DNA of 36,699 nt from NCBI GenBank assembly GCA_028096805.1, contig JAOHDU010000009.1:1-36699 (forward strand). The letters run 5' to 3'. Each line of letters begins with the position of its first letter. The stretch's first letter is position 1. Source of the DNA: Pontimonas sp. (GTDB lineage: Bacteria > Actinomycetota > Actinomycetes > Actinomycetales > Microbacteriaceae). The position numbers were made by a program, and so were the translations under genes. The notes beneath the pieces are model-generated. The model ran no database searches. It saw only the letters and a program-made list of their open reading frames with translations, and had not been told where the DNA came from. This document shows, piece after piece, positions 27,113 through 35,927 of the stretch.

Positions 27113-27152
27113 GCCCGGGCCTCTCCCCGGGGAGTCCCCCACCACAGGTGGG
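27113..27152 (-). promoter_or_regulatory. GC-rich inverted repeats in rpsM leader
   Basis: Three overlapping elements: CCCACC/GGTGGG with a 3-nt loop (27138-27152), the palindrome CTCCCCGGGGAG (27123-27134), and CCCGGG at 27114-27119 able to pair with CCCGGG at 27126-27131. The alternatives are mutually exclusive, as in a switching leader. No T-run is seen. Confidence 0.4.
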
Positions 27153-27182
27153 ATCTTGATGCTGCTTATGGTTATTGAGTTA

Positions 27183-27296
27183 TTAGCCTTGACGCTGTTT
27201 GTGGCGGGGATTTTCGCAAATCACCATCACGTTGCCGTGGCGACGAATGACTTTGCACTTGTCGCACATGGGCTTAACACTGGCGCTGACCTTCAT
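27183..27296 (-). CDS. rpmJ: 50S ribosomal protein L36 (zinc-ribbon form)
   Basis: L36 is a tiny 50S protein. This 37-residue product reads [20 protein letters not shown] at its start and ends NPRHKQRQG. Cys11, Cys14, Cys27 and His32 form the C-C-C-H zinc site, so this is the zinc-containing paralogue. A zinc-free version may exist elsewhere. It lies between infA and rpsM in the usual order. Confidence 0.95.
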   Translation of the reverse strand: MKVSASVKPMCDKCKVIRRHGNVMVICENPRHKQRQG

Positions 27297-27361
27297 GGTG
27301 TTTCCTTTTCTTCGCTGGCCTCGTGCCCGAGCGGTTCCCCGGGCCGTTCCTTACCCAGTGC

Positions 27362-27583
27362 TTACTTGTAGCGGTAGACGATGCGACCGCGAGTGAGGTC
27401 GTACGGGCTTAGCTCCACGATTACCTTGTCTTCGGGCAAAATCCGGATGTAATGCTGGCGCATTTTCCCCGAAATGTGGGCAAGCACTTTGTGGCCGTTG
27501 GTCAACTCCACACGGAACATTGCATTGGGAAGGGCCTCGACTACCGAGCCTTCGATTTCAATGACGCCGTCTTTGTTGGCCAT
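27362..27583 (-). CDS. infA: translation initiation factor IF-1
   Basis: IF-1 is an OB-fold factor that blocks the A site during initiation. The 73-residue product starts at the ATG 27581-27583 ([20 protein letters not shown]) and contains [20 protein letters not shown] and ends [18 protein letters not shown]. The open frame extends upstream to 27643, but the shorter start matches the universal family length. A promoter lies about 90 nt upstream, so infA leads the infA-rpmJ-rpsM-rpsK-rpoA-rplQ transcript. Confidence 0.98.
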   Translation of the reverse strand: MANKDGVIEIEGSVVEALPNAMFRVELTNGHKVLAHISGKMRQHYIRILPEDKVIVELSPYDLTRGRIVYRYK

Positions 27584-27669
27584 AGCCTCATGTCTTGTTG
27601 TAACGAGTGTGCACTGGTCATGCGTTGTGGGCAAAAACGCCATAACGGCCTTTTTTGCACCAATGTCCT

Positions 27670-27698
27670 ATCTTACGCCCGCATCTGCTAAGGCACAA
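27670..27698 (-). promoter_or_regulatory. infA operon promoter
   Basis: TTGTGC (27693-27698) and TAAGAT (27670-27675) with a 17-nt spacer on the minus strand, just after the adk stop. Transcription would start near 27663, with an 80-nt leader containing an A/T-flanked imperfect hairpin (27635-27660 region) that might also act as a weak adk terminator. Confidence 0.6.
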
Positions 27699-27713
27699 GT
27701 CCCCGGTGAGGTT

Positions 27714-28307
27714 CTACGGAGCCGTAATCCCGCGTTCTGCCAGGGCACTCATGATGCGCCCCGTCACCTCAGAAATCTCGCCGATCCCGTCGATCGCCAC
27801 TACGGCGCCACGGGCGGTAAAAATGTCAATAAGCGGAGCCGTCTGCTCCTGATAGACGTCTAGTCGGTGACGAACCACCAACTCATCGTCATCACTGCGC
27901 CCCTGGTCAATCGCACGCAGACGCAACCGTTCCACAACGACATCCGGGTCAGCAACCAGCTGCACCACAACATCGAGCGCCGCGTCATGGTTCGCAAGAA
28001 AATCATCGAGGTGGCGAACCTGGTCAGGGGTTCGCGGGTAACCATCGAGAAGGAACCCTCCCGCACAGTCGGGATTTTCGAGACGGTCGGTAATCAGATC
28101 ATTGGTCAAAGAGTCGGGAACGTTATCGCCGGCATCCATGAACGCCTTTGCTTTGAGGCCCAATTCCGTCTCGTTTTTGACGTTGTGTCGGAAAATGTCT
28201 CCGGTCGAGATCGCTGGGACACCAAAAGCGGACGACAACTCAACAGCTTGAGTGCCTTTTCCTGCGCCCGGGGGGCCAATCAGGAGAAGTCGTGTACCCG
28301 AACTCAC
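27714..28307 (-). CDS. adk: adenylate kinase
   Basis: Adk balances AMP, ADP and ATP. The 197-residue protein has the P-loop GPPGAGKGTQA at about residues 11-21, ISTGDIFRHNVKNETELG, the AMP-site GFLLDGYPRTPDQ and a short LID (RAIDQGRSDDDELVVRHRL) without the zinc-binding cysteines. Short-LID forms are normal in actinobacteria. The start ATG overlaps the secY stop by 4 nt, the common secY-adk coupling. Confidence 0.97.
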   Translation of the reverse strand: MSSGTRLLLIGPPGAGKGTQAVELSSAFGVPAISTGDIFRHNVKNETELGLKAKAFMDAGDNVPDSLTNDLITDRLENPDCAGGFLLDGYPRTPDQVRHLDDFLANHDAALDVVVQLVADPDVVVERLRLRAIDQGRSDDDELVVRHRLDVYQEQTAPLIDIFTARGAVVAIDGIGEISEVTGRIMSALAERGITAP

Positions 28308-29626
28308 TTCAGTAGGCCCTCGTAGTGGCGCTGTTGCAGCTGGGCGTCAATCTGCTTCACCGTGTCCAAGCCAACACCCACGATGATCAGAATGCTGGCG
28401 CCGCCAAACGGGAAGTTTTGATTAGCGTTCACGGTCGCCAGCGCTATGAGCGGAATCAGCGCCACAAGGCCGAGATACAGAGAGCCTGGCAGCGTGATGC
28501 GGGTCAAAACGTAGTCCAGGTACTCAGCGGTGGGGCGTCCTGCACGAATACCGGGGATGAAGCCTCCGTAGCGCTTCATGTTGTCGGCGACCTCTTCGGG
28601 GTTGAAGATGATGGCGACATAAAAGTACGTGAAGCCCACAATCAACAGGAAGTACACCGCCATGTAGAGCGCGTTGTCACCGGAGGTGAGATTGTTCTGA
28701 ATCCAGACGACCCACGAAGGCGTGCTGCCGTCGGCTCCCGTCGCATTGAACTGCGCGAAGAGTGCCGGCAGGTACAAGAGTGAGGAAGCAAAAATCACCG
28801 GGATAACGCCGGCCATGTTCACCTTGATCGGGATGTAGGTATTTGTTCCGCCGAAGGTCCGACGACCCACCATTCGCTTGGCGTACTGGACAGGAACCCG
28901 ACGTTGAGACTGCTCAACGAACACCACCAAGCCCATGATGACAATTCCCACCGCAACCACGATGACGAAGATGGTGGAACCGTTCGACTGGGCGATGGAC
29001 CACAGTGACGAAGGGAACACCGCAGCAATCGAAACGAAGATCAACAGCGACATTCCGTTACCCACGCCACGCTCGGTGATCATCTCACCGAGCCACATGA
29101 TCAATCCGGTTCCGGCCGTCATGGTAATGACCATCAACATGATCGCGTACCAGGCGTCATTCGAGAGCAACTGGTTGCACGCAGGAGACCCCGAGGATCC
29201 AAACAGGGCGCCGCTACGGGCCACCGTGATCAGGGTGGTCGACTGCAATAGCGCCAAACCAATGGTGAGGTACCGGGTGTACTGGGTCAGCTTGGCTTGG
29301 CCAGCCTGCCCTTCTTTGTGCAGTGCCTCGAAGTGGGGGATAACGACTCGCAAGAGCTGCGTGATAATCGACGCCGTAATGTACGGCATGATTCCGAGCG
29401 CAAAAATGGACAGCTGGAGAAGGGCCCCACCGCTGAACAAGTTGATCAACTCGTAGAGACCTGCGGTGTCGTTGGTCCCCGCAAGACACTGTTGAACGTT
29501 GCGGTAATCAACGAACGGTGCGGGGATGAACGAGCCCAATCGGAAGATTCCGATGATGGCCAGCGTGAAGAGAACTTTCCTCCTCAAGTCAGGAGTCTTA
29601 AAGATTCTCCCTAGAGCACTGAACAC
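28304..29626 (-). CDS. secY: preprotein translocase subunit SecY
   Basis: SecY is the channel of the Sec export machinery. The start is GTG 29624-29626 (VFSALGRIFKTPDLRRKV) with AGGAGG 5 nt before it; the frame is open 30 nt further up, but those codons cover the Shine-Dalgarno. The 440-residue protein shows ten transmembrane helices. It includes the plug region GGALLQLSIFALGIMPYITA, the cytoplasmic loop QRRVPVQYAKRM and the C-terminal region GASILIIVGVGLDTVKQIDA. The 103-nt gap after rplO is the largest in the S10-spc block. Confidence 0.98.
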   Translation of the reverse strand: MFSALGRIFKTPDLRRKVLFTLAIIGIFRLGSFIPAPFVDYRNVQQCLAGTNDTAGLYELINLFSGGALLQLSIFALGIMPYITASIITQLLRVVIPHFEALHKEGQAGQAKLTQYTRYLTIGLALLQSTTLITVARSGALFGSSGSPACNQLLSNDAWYAIMLMVITMTAGTGLIMWLGEMITERGVGNGMSLLIFVSIAAVFPSSLWSIAQSNGSTIFVIVVAVGIVIMGLVVFVEQSQRRVPVQYAKRMVGRRTFGGTNTYIPIKVNMAGVIPVIFASSLLYLPALFAQFNATGADGSTPSWVVWIQNNLTSGDNALYMAVYFLLIVGFTYFYVAIIFNPEEVADNMKRYGGFIPGIRAGRPTAEYLDYVLTRITLPGSLYLGLVALIPLIALATVNANQNFPFGGASILIIVGVGLDTVKQIDAQLQQRHYEGLLK

Positions 29627-29683
29627 ATCATCCTCCTGCACCGTGCCTGGCGACACGTGGGTTTGAGCCTACCGGCTCAGCGC

Positions 29684-29719
29684 CCCCGGTGAAAAGGTCG
29701 GGTGACCATCACACCGGGG
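29684..29719 (-). promoter_or_regulatory. intercistronic hairpin between rplO and secY
   Basis: CCCCGGTG (29684-29691) pairs with CACCGGGG (29712-29719), and a smaller GGTC/GACC hairpin (29696-29707) nests in the loop. No T-run follows on the minus strand. It begins just after the rplO stop and may be an mRNA-processing or stability element. A weak promoter-like pair (TTCACC 29688-29693, TAGGCT 29666-29671) overlaps it. Confidence 0.5.
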
Positions 29720-29729
29720 TCAACGCCTG

Positions 29730-30560
29730 CTACTTGACGGAACCGCCAGCTTTCGCGATTTTCTCCGCTGCTTGCTTGGATACCTTGTCGACACTCACCG
29801 TGAGTGCAACACTCAGGTCACCATCGGCCAGGACCTTGACCTTCTCGTTCTTACGAACGGCGCCCTTGGCCACGAGGTCAGCACTGGTGACGTCGCCACC
29901 CTTGGGGTAAAGCTCAGCCAAGCGGCCAACGTTTACTACCTGGTACTCCACGCGGAACGGGTTGGTGAACCCGCGCAACTTAGGAGCACGCATGACCGAG
30001 GTGAGCTGGCCACCTTCGAACCCGGGACGGACCTGGTAACGAGCCTTCGTTCCCTTGGTACCGCGACCAGCAGTCTTACCCTTTGATGCCTCACCACGAC
30101 CAACGCGGGTCTTGGCTTTCTTAGCACCAGGAGCAGGGCGGAGGTGGTGAAGCTTCACCACACCGGGACGAGACTCTTCTTTGGCAGCAGGCTTCTTCGC
30201 AGCGGGCTTCTTAGCAGGAGCCTCGCTGGTGGTCGCCTTCTTCGCAGCAGGTGCTGCGGCTTTCGCCGCGGGCGCCTTAGCTGCAGTGGGCTTCTTCTCC
30301 GCAGACTTAGCCGCTGCAGGGGCTTTCGCCGCTGCGGCTGGTTTCTTAGCCGCTGGGGCTTTAGCTGCAGGCTTCGCTGCGGTCGACTTAGCCGCAGGCT
30401 TCTTGGCTGCCGGTGCTTTTGCGGCACTGGCAGCAGGCTTTGCCGCTGGCTTCTTCGCGGCAGGCGCCTTGGCAGCGCTAGCAGCTGGTTTCTTTGCTGC
30501 CGGCTTTGCCGCAGGCTTCGCTGCTGGCTTCTTGGCGGCGGGCTTCTTTTCCTCGGCCAT
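29730..30560 (-). CDS. rplO: 50S ribosomal protein L15 with ~130-residue Lys/Ala/Pro-rich N-terminal extension
   Basis: L15 is a late-assembling 50S protein. Residues about 135-276 are a complete, ordinary L15: [59 protein letters not shown] and the C-terminal [13 protein letters not shown]. In front lie about 131 residues made almost only of Ala, Lys and Pro in short repeats ([21 protein letters not shown]), resembling the tail of histone H1 or the basic tails of actinobacterial nucleoid proteins. The reading frame is continuous from the ATG at 30558-30560, which overlaps the rpmD stop by one base (TAATG). No later start is needed to explain the spacing, so I read the extension as translated. 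Confidence 0.93.
   Translation of the reverse strand: MAEEKKPAAKKPAAKPAAKPAAKKPAASAAKAPAAKKPAAKPAASAAKAPAAKKPAAKSTAAKPAAKAPAAKKPAAAAKAPAAAKSAEKKPTAAKAPAAKAAAPAAKKATTSEAPAKKPAAKKPAAKEESRPGVVKLHHLRPAPGAKKAKTRVGRGEASKGKTAGRGTKGTKARYQVRPGFEGGQLTSVMRAPKLRGFTNPFRVEYQVVNVGRLAELYPKGGDVTSADLVAKGAVRKNEKVKVLADGDLSVALTVSVDKVSKQAAEKIAKAGGSVK
30168..30560 (-). repeat. degenerate tandem repeat encoding AAKKP units in rplO
   Basis: This stretch encodes the L15 extension as imperfect repeats of about 15-30 nt built on codons for Ala, Lys and Pro. Such tracts expand and contract by slippage. The opposite strand shows a misleading Ala/Gly/Phe-rich open frame through the same repeats. Confidence 0.85.
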
Positions 30561-30745
30561 TAGTTAATCTCCTCGACCTTCACCAGGTGTGCGACGGTGC
30601 GCACATACCCGCGGTTGGCGGATGTATCTTCACGGACGACCGAGTCGCCAATCTTTCTCAGGCCCAGGCTGCGAAGAGTGTCGCGCATATTCTGCTTTTC
30701 ACTAATCTTCGACTTCACCTGGGTGATCTTGAGCTGCTTAGCCAT
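30560..30745 (-). CDS. rpmD: 50S ribosomal protein L30
   Basis: This is a small 61-residue 50S protein with the typical [20 protein letters not shown] and [18 protein letters not shown]. Only the short bacterial form is present. It overlaps rpsE (stop/start, 1 nt) and rplO (1 nt). Confidence 0.97.
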   Translation of the reverse strand: MAKQLKITQVKSKISEKQNMRDTLRSLGLRKIGDSVVREDTSANRGYVRTVAHLVKVEEIN

Positions 30746-31431
30746 TACGCACCTGCCTTCACTGCTGCGGCCGCATCGGCTTCGCTACGGATGATGTGCT
30801 CGGGCGCAACATCTTCAAACTCCACACCACGGCGAGCGGCAACGGCGCGAGGCTCTTCGAGCATCTGCAGAGCGGCAACGGTGGCGTGAACAATGTTGAG
30901 CGTGTTCGAGGAACCCAGCGACTTGCTCAGCACGTCGTGGATACCGGCACACTCAAGGACGGCACGAACCGGACCACCGGCGATAACACCGGTACCGGGA
31001 GTGGCGGGGCGCAAGAGTACGACTCCGGCAGCTGCCTCGCCCTGAACCGTGTGGGGGATGGTCTGAGCAACGCGAGGAACTTTGAAGAAGTTCTTCTTTG
31101 CGTCTTCGACACCCTTGGAGATTGCGGTGGGAACCTCGCGGGCTTTGCCGTAACCGACACCCACCATTCCGTTACCGTCTCCCACAACAACCAAAGCGGT
31201 AAAGCTGAACCGACGTCCACCCTTGACCACCTTGGAAACACGGTTGATGGTGACAACGCGCTCCAGGAACTGGCTCTTCTCCGCGTCGCGACCGCCACGA
31301 TCGTTACGGCCACCACCGCGCTCGTTGCGTCCACCGCCACGGGAATCACGACGTTCCGTGTTGGTGTCCGTCACCGGGGCCGAGGTCGCTGCGGTTTCGC
31401 TCACAGCGGCTTCCTTAACTTCTTCGCTCAC
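30745..31431 (-). CDS. rpsE: 30S ribosomal protein S5 with Arg/Gly-rich N-terminal extension
   Basis: S5 acts in decoding accuracy on the 30S. The core begins near residue 53 ([20 protein letters not shown]) and has the usual [40 protein letters not shown] and [20 protein letters not shown]. Before it lie about 26 acidic/Ser/Thr residues and then an RGG-like tract (residues 27-49, [20 protein letters not shown]). The whole is 228 aa against about 166 in E. coli. It overlaps rplR by 4 nt. Confidence 0.97.
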   Translation of the reverse strand: MSEEVKEAAVSETAATSAPVTDTNTERRDSRGGGRNERGGGRNDRGGRDAEKSQFLERVVTINRVSKVVKGGRRFSFTALVVVGDGNGMVGVGYGKAREVPTAISKGVEDAKKNFFKVPRVAQTIPHTVQGEAAAGVVLLRPATPGTGVIAGGPVRAVLECAGIHDVLSKSLGSSNTLNIVHATVAALQMLEEPRAVAARRGVEFEDVAPEHIIRSEADAAAAVKAGA

Positions 31432-31796
31432 AGTTCCAATCCACTCTCTCTGGCGCTCTCCGCGACAGCTGCTACTCGGCCGGCATAACGGTTTCCACCG
31501 CGGTCAAAAACCACGGAAGCAACGCCTGCCTTCTTTGCGCGCTCGGCGATGAGGCCACCAATCTTCTTGGCTTTTGCGGTCTTGTCGTCTTTTGATGAAC
31601 GGAAGTCAGGCTCCATGGTGGAGGCTGAGGCAACCGTGTGGCCGATGGCGTCATCGACAACCTGGACAAACAGGTGACGGGAAGACCGCGTCACGACCAA
31701 GCGAGGCTTGGTTGCGGTACCCACAATCTTCTTGCGAAGCCTGGTGTGGCGGCGGTTTCGTGCCGCTGAGCGGCTCTTTCCTCTAACGAAAGCCAT
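31428..31796 (-). CDS. rplR: 50S ribosomal protein L18
   Basis: L18 binds 5S rRNA. The 122-residue protein has the basic start [20 protein letters not shown], then [19 protein letters not shown] and [20 protein letters not shown] ending in GLEL. Length is normal. It follows rplF by 2 nt and overlaps rpsE by 4 nt. Confidence 0.97.
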   Translation of the reverse strand: MAFVRGKSRSAARNRRHTRLRKKIVGTATKPRLVVTRSSRHLFVQVVDDAIGHTVASASTMEPDFRSSKDDKTAKAKKIGGLIAERAKKAGVASVVFDRGGNRYAGRVAAVAESARESGLEL

Positions 31797-31798
31797 GT

Positions 31799-32335
31799 CT
31801 ACTTACCAGCCTTTCCAGCCTTGCGACGAACGTGCTCACCCTCGTAGCGCACACCCTTGCCTTTATAAGGCTCCGGCTTACGCAACTTACGGATGTTGGC
31901 AGCAACCTCGCCGACGGCTTGCTTGCTGATACCGCTGACCGTCAACTTGTCGTTTCCTTCGACCGTGAACGTGATGCCAGCAGGCGGCTCCACCGTGATC
32001 GAGTGCGAGAAACCCAGCTGGAGCTCCACACCCTGACCCTTAGAGGCCAAACGGTAACCAGTACCAACGACCTGGAGGGATTTCTGGAAGCCCTCAGTGA
32101 CGCCGATGATCTGGTTGTTGATGAGTGTGCGGGTCAGACCGTGCAACGAACGCGAATCGCGCTCGTCGTTCGGGCGGGTAACCACAATCTGGTTTTCCAC
32201 CATCTCAGCAACGATCGGCTCTTTGACGCGCAGTGAGAGATCCCCTTTGGGGCCCTTCACAGCGACATCCTGGCCGTCGATCGTGACGGTGACACCAGCG
32301 GGAATATCAATGGGCATGCGACCAATACGTGACAT
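31799..32335 (-). CDS. rplF: 50S ribosomal protein L6
   Basis: L6 is near the factor-binding region of the 50S. The 178-residue protein begins [20 protein letters not shown] and has two related alpha/beta repeats; the second ends with the family signature [20 protein letters not shown]. Length is standard. It follows rpsH by 6 nt. Confidence 0.97.
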   Translation of the reverse strand: MSRIGRMPIDIPAGVTVTIDGQDVAVKGPKGDLSLRVKEPIVAEMVENQIVVTRPNDERDSRSLHGLTRTLINNQIIGVTEGFQKSLQVVGTGYRLASKGQGVELQLGFSHSITVEPPAGITFTVEGNDKLTVSGISKQAVGEVAANIRKLRKPEPYKGKGVRYEGEHVRRKAGKAGK

Positions 32336-32341
32336 CAGTGA

Positions 32342-32740
32342 TCACCACACGTAGGCGAGGACTTCCCCACCCACGCCTTTCTTGGTTGCCTGACGATCCG
32401 TCAACAGGCCGGACGAGGTCGACAAAATGGCGACTCCGAGCCCACCGTGGACTTTGGGGATTTCCGAAGACTTTGCGTATACACGCAGACCCGGCTTTGA
32501 TACGCGCTTGATGCCCACGATGGAGCGTTCGCGGTTAGGACCGTATTTCAGGTCCATGGTCAGGGTCTTGCCTACGCGAGCGTCATCCAACTTCCAGCCC
32601 GAAATGTAACCCTGCTCTTTGAGAATCTCAGCGAGGTGGGCTTTCAGCTTGGAATTAGGCATCGACACGGTGTCGTGCTGCGCCTGATTCGCGTTGCGCA
32701 GTCTGGTCAGCATGTCTGCGACCGGATCTGTCATTGTCAT
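32342..32740 (-). CDS. rpsH: 30S ribosomal protein S8
   Basis: S8 binds helix 21 of 16S rRNA and in E. coli represses the spc operon. The 132-residue product reads [20 protein letters not shown] and includes [20 protein letters not shown] and the C-terminal [21 protein letters not shown] second in-frame ATG two codons in (32734) is an equal alternative start. The 68-nt gap upstream, after rplE, lacks the S14 gene usually found there. Confidence 0.97.
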   Translation of the reverse strand: MTMTDPVADMLTRLRNANQAQHDTVSMPNSKLKAHLAEILKEQGYISGWKLDDARVGKTLTMDLKYGPNRERSIVGIKRVSKPGLRVYAKSSEIPKVHGGLGVAILSTSSGLLTDRQATKKGVGGEVLAYVW

Positions 32741-32808
32741 GGTGTTTCTCTTTTCTCTGGCTGGTTTCGACTCGGGTTCACCCGGGACCGACCTAGCTAG
32801 TTAGGGGC

Positions 32809-33390
32809 TTAGGAGCCCTCGGTTGTGTTCTTTCCCGCGAACGGGAAACCTAGTGAGCGCAGAAGCGCGCGGCCTTCATCGTCGGTCTTCGCGGTGGTGA
32901 CAATGGTGATGTCAAAACCACGGACGCGGTCGATGTTGTCCTGGTTGATTTCGTGGAACACCGACTGCTCGGTGATGCCGAAGGTGTAGTTACCGTTGCC
33001 ATCAAACTGGCGGTCGCTCATGCCGCGGAAGTCGCGGATGCGGGGAAGCGCCAAGTTGATCAAACGGTCCAGGAACTCCCACGCTCGGTTGCCACGCAGG
33101 GTTACGTGAGCGCCAATGGGCATTCCCTCACGCAGTTTGAACTGCGCGATGGACACCTTGGCGTTGGTAACAATCGGCTTCTGACCGGTGATGGCCGTCA
33201 AGTCCTTGATCGCGCCCTCGATGACTTTGGAGTCTCTGGCTGCTTCGCCCACACCGGTGTTGACGACAACTTTGACGACGCCGGGAACCTGGTGGGGGTT
33301 GGTGAAACCAAACTCTTCTTTCAGAGCAGGAACCACGTCATTGCGGTAAATCGCCTTCAGGCGGGGAACAGTCGCGGTAGCGGTTGCCAT
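32809..33390 (-). CDS. rplE: 50S ribosomal protein L5
   Basis: L5 binds 5S rRNA and contacts the P-site tRNA. The 193-residue protein has [20 protein letters not shown], the segment [20 protein letters not shown] and [20 protein letters not shown] near the C-terminus. Compared with E. coli (179 aa) the N-terminus is slightly longer. It overlaps rplX by one base (TAATG). Confidence 0.97.
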   Translation of the reverse strand: MATATATVPRLKAIYRNDVVPALKEEFGFTNPHQVPGVVKVVVNTGVGEAARDSKVIEGAIKDLTAITGQKPIVTNAKVSIAQFKLREGMPIGAHVTLRGNRAWEFLDRLINLALPRIRDFRGMSDRQFDGNGNYTFGITEQSVFHEINQDNIDRVRGFDITIVTTAKTDDEGRALLRSLGFPFAGKNTTEGS

Positions 33391-33749
33391 TAGAGCTCTT
33401 CTCCTGACTTCTTCGCGATGCGCACGCGCACCTGCTTCTTGGCCGAGCCCTTTTCAGCGGCCTTGGTCGTCACACCCACACGCGTGGGCTTCTTCGACTT
33501 GGGGTCCACTAGGGCAACGTTGGAAATGTGGATGGGGGCTTCGAAGGTTTCCAGGCCACCGGTCTTGCCACCGCGCTGGCTCTGGCCGACACGGTTGTGC
33601 TTGGTGACGTAGTTCACACCCTCGACCAACACGCGGTTGCGCTCAGCAAATACCTCAATGACGTGGCCCTGCTTACCTTTGTCGCCGCCACGAGCTTCGC
33701 TCGCACCGGTGATGACCTGAACCAGGTCACCCTTCTTAATCTTTGCCAT
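33390..33749 (-). CDS. rplX: 50S ribosomal protein L24
   Basis: L24 starts 50S assembly. The 119-residue protein has the KOW motif near its N-terminus ([31 protein letters not shown]) and [19 protein letters not shown]. It ends with a basic tail. It directly abuts rplN (start 1 nt before its end) and overlaps rplE. Confidence 0.97.
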   Translation of the reverse strand: MAKIKKGDLVQVITGASEARGGDKGKQGHVIEVFAERNRVLVEGVNYVTKHNRVGQSQRGGKTGGLETFEAPIHISNVALVDPKSKKPTRVGVTTKAAEKGSAKKQVRVRIAKKSGEEL

Positions 33750-34121
33750 TTAGATAACCTCCGGTGCTAGCGAGATGATCTTCATGAAGCGCTTGTCGCG
33801 CAATTCACGGCCGACGGGTCCGAAAATACGGGTTCCGCGAGGCTCACCCTCTTTGCTCTTGATCAGCACCGCCGCGTTCTCGTCGAACTTGATGTAGGAA
33901 CCGTCGGGACGACGGGTTTCCTTCACGGTGCGCACGATGACGGCCTTGACGACCTCACCCTTCTTGACGTTTCCGCCAGGAATAGCGTCCTTCACGGTGG
34001 CGACAATGATGTCCCCCAGGCCCGCATAGCGGCGCCCGGAGCCACCCAACACACGGATGGCCAAAATTTCTTTGGCTCCGGTGTTGTCAGCCACCTTGAC
34101 TCGGGATTCTTGCTGAATCAT
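33750..34121 (-). CDS. rplN: 50S ribosomal protein L14
   Basis: L14 sits at the intersubunit bridge B8 site. The 123-residue protein is nearly invariant: [40 protein letters not shown] and [20 protein letters not shown]. Its start is 3 nt after the rpsQ stop. Confidence 0.98.
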   Translation of the reverse strand: MIQQESRVKVADNTGAKEILAIRVLGGSGRRYAGLGDIIVATVKDAIPGGNVKKGEVVKAVIVRTVKETRRPDGSYIKFDENAAVLIKSKEGEPRGTRIFGPVGRELRDKRFMKIISLAPEVI

Positions 34122-34124
34122 TGT

Positions 34125-34436
34125 TTACTTCGCCTTCTCAACGACGTTGACTAGACGCCACCGCTTGGTGGCGGACAGCGGACGGGTCTCTGCGATGACC
34201 ACGAGGTCACCGATACCAGCGGTGTTGGCCTCGTCGTGTGCCTTGACCTTGGAGGATTGGCGCACAACCTTGCCATACAGGGGGTGCTTCACGCGGTCTT
34301 CAACCTCGACAACGATGGTTTTGTCCATCTTGTCGCTGGTGACGTAACCACGACGGACCTTGCGGTAACCGCGAGCACCAGCATCGCGCACATCGTGCTC
34401 TGCTGATTCGTGGCCCTTCTTCACATCGGCGGCCAT
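34125..34436 (-). CDS. rpsQ: 30S ribosomal protein S17
   Basis: S17 is an OB-fold 30S assembly protein. The core [40 protein letters not shown] and [20 protein letters not shown] is standard. The 103-residue length includes a charged N-terminal tail of about 28 residues ([20 protein letters not shown]) not found in E. coli. The start overlaps the rpmC stop by one base. Confidence 0.96.
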   Translation of the reverse strand: MAADVKKGHESAEHDVRDAGARGYRKVRRGYVTSDKMDKTIVVEVEDRVKHPLYGKVVRQSSKVKAHDEANTAGIGDLVVIAETRPLSATKRWRLVNVVEKAK

Positions 34437-34744
34437 TATGCACTCTCCTCAGTTGCTTCAGGCTCCGCGGCCTTCTCGCTCTTCTTCGTGGTTTTCTTAG
34501 TTGCCTTCTCCACCGGAGCAGGCGTGGCTCGGATTCCGAGCTCACGCTCGCGAATCACGGTGTAGATACGGGCGATGTCGCGCTTGATGGCGCGCAGACG
34601 CCCGTGGTTATCCAGCTGACCGGTAGCCGACTGGAACCGCAGGTTGAAGAGCTCTTCCTTCGAGCGGCGCAGCTCGTCCAACAGACGGGCGTCCTCAAAC
34701 GTGTCCAGTTCACTGGGCGCAAGTTCTTTCGATCCAACAGCCAT
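34436..34744 (-). CDS. rpmC: 50S ribosomal protein L29 with C-terminal tail
   Basis: L29 lies by the exit tunnel where trigger factor and SRP dock. The alpha-helical core (residues about 8-73: [55 protein letters not shown]) is normal. A Lys/Glu/Thr/Ala-rich tail of about 28 residues follows ([20 protein letters not shown]), as in several actinobacteria. It overlaps rplP and rpsQ by one base each. Confidence 0.96.
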   Translation of the reverse strand: MAVGSKELAPSELDTFEDARLLDELRRSKEELFNLRFQSATGQLDNHGRLRAIKRDIARIYTVIRERELGIRATPAPVEKATKKTTKKSEKAAEPEATEESA

Positions 34745-35160
34745 TACATGCCCTCCTCACGCTTGATGATGCGAGCTTTCAGGGGAAGCTTGTGAATCGC
34801 ACGAGTCAGCGCTTCCTTTGCCAACTCTTCGGAAACACCGGCAACCTCGAAGAGGACACGGCCGGGCTTCACGTTGGCGACCCACCACTCGGGCGAACCT
34901 TTACCGCTACCCATACGGGTTTCCGCAGGCTTCTTAGTCAAGGGACGGTCGGGGTAGATGTTGATCCACACCTTCCCACCACGCTTGATGTGACGGGTCA
35001 TCGCGATACGCGCGGACTCGATCTGACGGTTCGTGACGTACGCGCTGGAGATGGCCTGGATACCGTACTCACCAAACGACACCGTGGTGCCACCGGTAGC
35101 GTGCCCACCGCGCTTGGGGTGGTGCTGCTTACGGTACTTAACCTTGCGAGGAATCAACAT
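34744..35160 (-). CDS. rplP: 50S ribosomal protein L16
   Basis: L16 helps shape the A site. The 138-residue protein reads [20 protein letters not shown], has ITNRQIE-like [20 protein letters not shown], and the signature [20 protein letters not shown] followed by [20 protein letters not shown]. Length is standard. It is 2 nt after rpsC. Confidence 0.98.
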   Translation of the reverse strand: MLIPRKVKYRKQHHPKRGGHATGGTTVSFGEYGIQAISSAYVTNRQIESARIAMTRHIKRGGKVWINIYPDRPLTKKPAETRMGSGKGSPEWWVANVKPGRVLFEVAGVSEELAKEALTRAIHKLPLKARIIKREEGM

Positions 35161-35162
35161 TC

Positions 35163-35927
35163 TTACTCAGCTCCTCCTGCAGCAACGGGTGCTGCCTCAG
35201 CGGCTGGAGCGCCAGCCGGTCCACGACGTGCTCCACCGCGGTCCGGGCGCTGCGAGCGCTGCGAAGCCTGCTCGCGAGCCAGTTCCTTGTTGGTGATGTC
35301 GCCCTTATAGATCCAGACCTTCACGCCGATGCGGCCGAAAGTCGTGCGGGCTTCGTAAAAGCCGTAGTCGATGTTTGCGCGCAGCGTGTGCAGGGGCACC
35401 CGACCTTCGCGGTAAAACTCGGAGCGACTCATTTCTGCTCCACCCAAACGGCCGGAGACCTGAATCCGAACACCCTTGGCGCCAGCGCGCTGTGCGCCCT
35501 GGAGGCCCTTGCGCATCGCGCGCCGGAAGGCAACACGACCAGCAAGCTGCTCGGCAATTCCCTGGGCAACCAGCTGAGCTTCGCTCTCAGGGTTTTTCAC
35601 CTCGAGGATGTTGAGCTGAATCTGTTTGCCGGTCATCTTCTCGAGGTCGGCGCGAATACGCTCGGCCTCTGCACCACGACGCCCAATCACAATTCCGGGG
35701 CGGGCCGAGTGGATGTCCACGCGAACACGGTCACGGGTGCGCTCGATTTCGATGCGAGCGATACCGGCACGGTCGAGTTCCTTCTTCAGGAACTCGCGGA
35801 TGCGGATGTCCTCGGTCACGTAGTCGGCGTAGCGCTGACCCTTCGTGGTCGAGTCGGCAAACCACCGCGACACGTGGTCGGTGGTGATGCCCAGACGGAA
35901 ACCGTAGGGATGTACTTTCTGACCCAT
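35163..35927 (-). CDS. rpsC: 30S ribosomal protein S3
   Basis: S3 forms part of the mRNA entry tunnel. The 254-residue protein starts [20 protein letters not shown], has a KH domain with [20 protein letters not shown] at about residues 76-95 and the C-terminal domain [41 protein letters not shown] tail of about 35 residues rich in Arg, Gly, Ala and Pro follows. It overlaps rplV by one base. Confidence 0.98.
   Translation of the reverse strand: MGQKVHPYGFRLGITTDHVSRWFADSTTKGQRYADYVTEDIRIREFLKKELDRAGIARIEIERTRDRVRVDIHSARPGIVIGRRGAEAERIRADLEKMTGKQIQLNILEVKNPESEAQLVAQGIAEQLAGRVAFRRAMRKGLQGAQRAGAKGVRIQVSGRLGGAEMSRSEFYREGRVPLHTLRANIDYGFYEARTTFGRIGVKVWIYKGDITNKELAREQASQRSQRPDRGGARRGPAGAPAAEAAPVAAGGAE

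Noticed and set aside
30168-30560. Frameshift or assembly error fusing a separate nucleoid protein to L15
   Set aside because: The frame is continuous, the start overlaps rpmD by the same TAATG junction used elsewhere in the operon, and no stop or second start with a Shine-Dalgarno separates the parts.
30181-30567. An Ala/Gly/Phe-rich open frame on the plus strand through the rplO repeat
   Set aside because: It is the reverse strand of the AAKKP-coding repeat. The minus-strand frame ends in a perfect L15 core, so that strand is the coding one.
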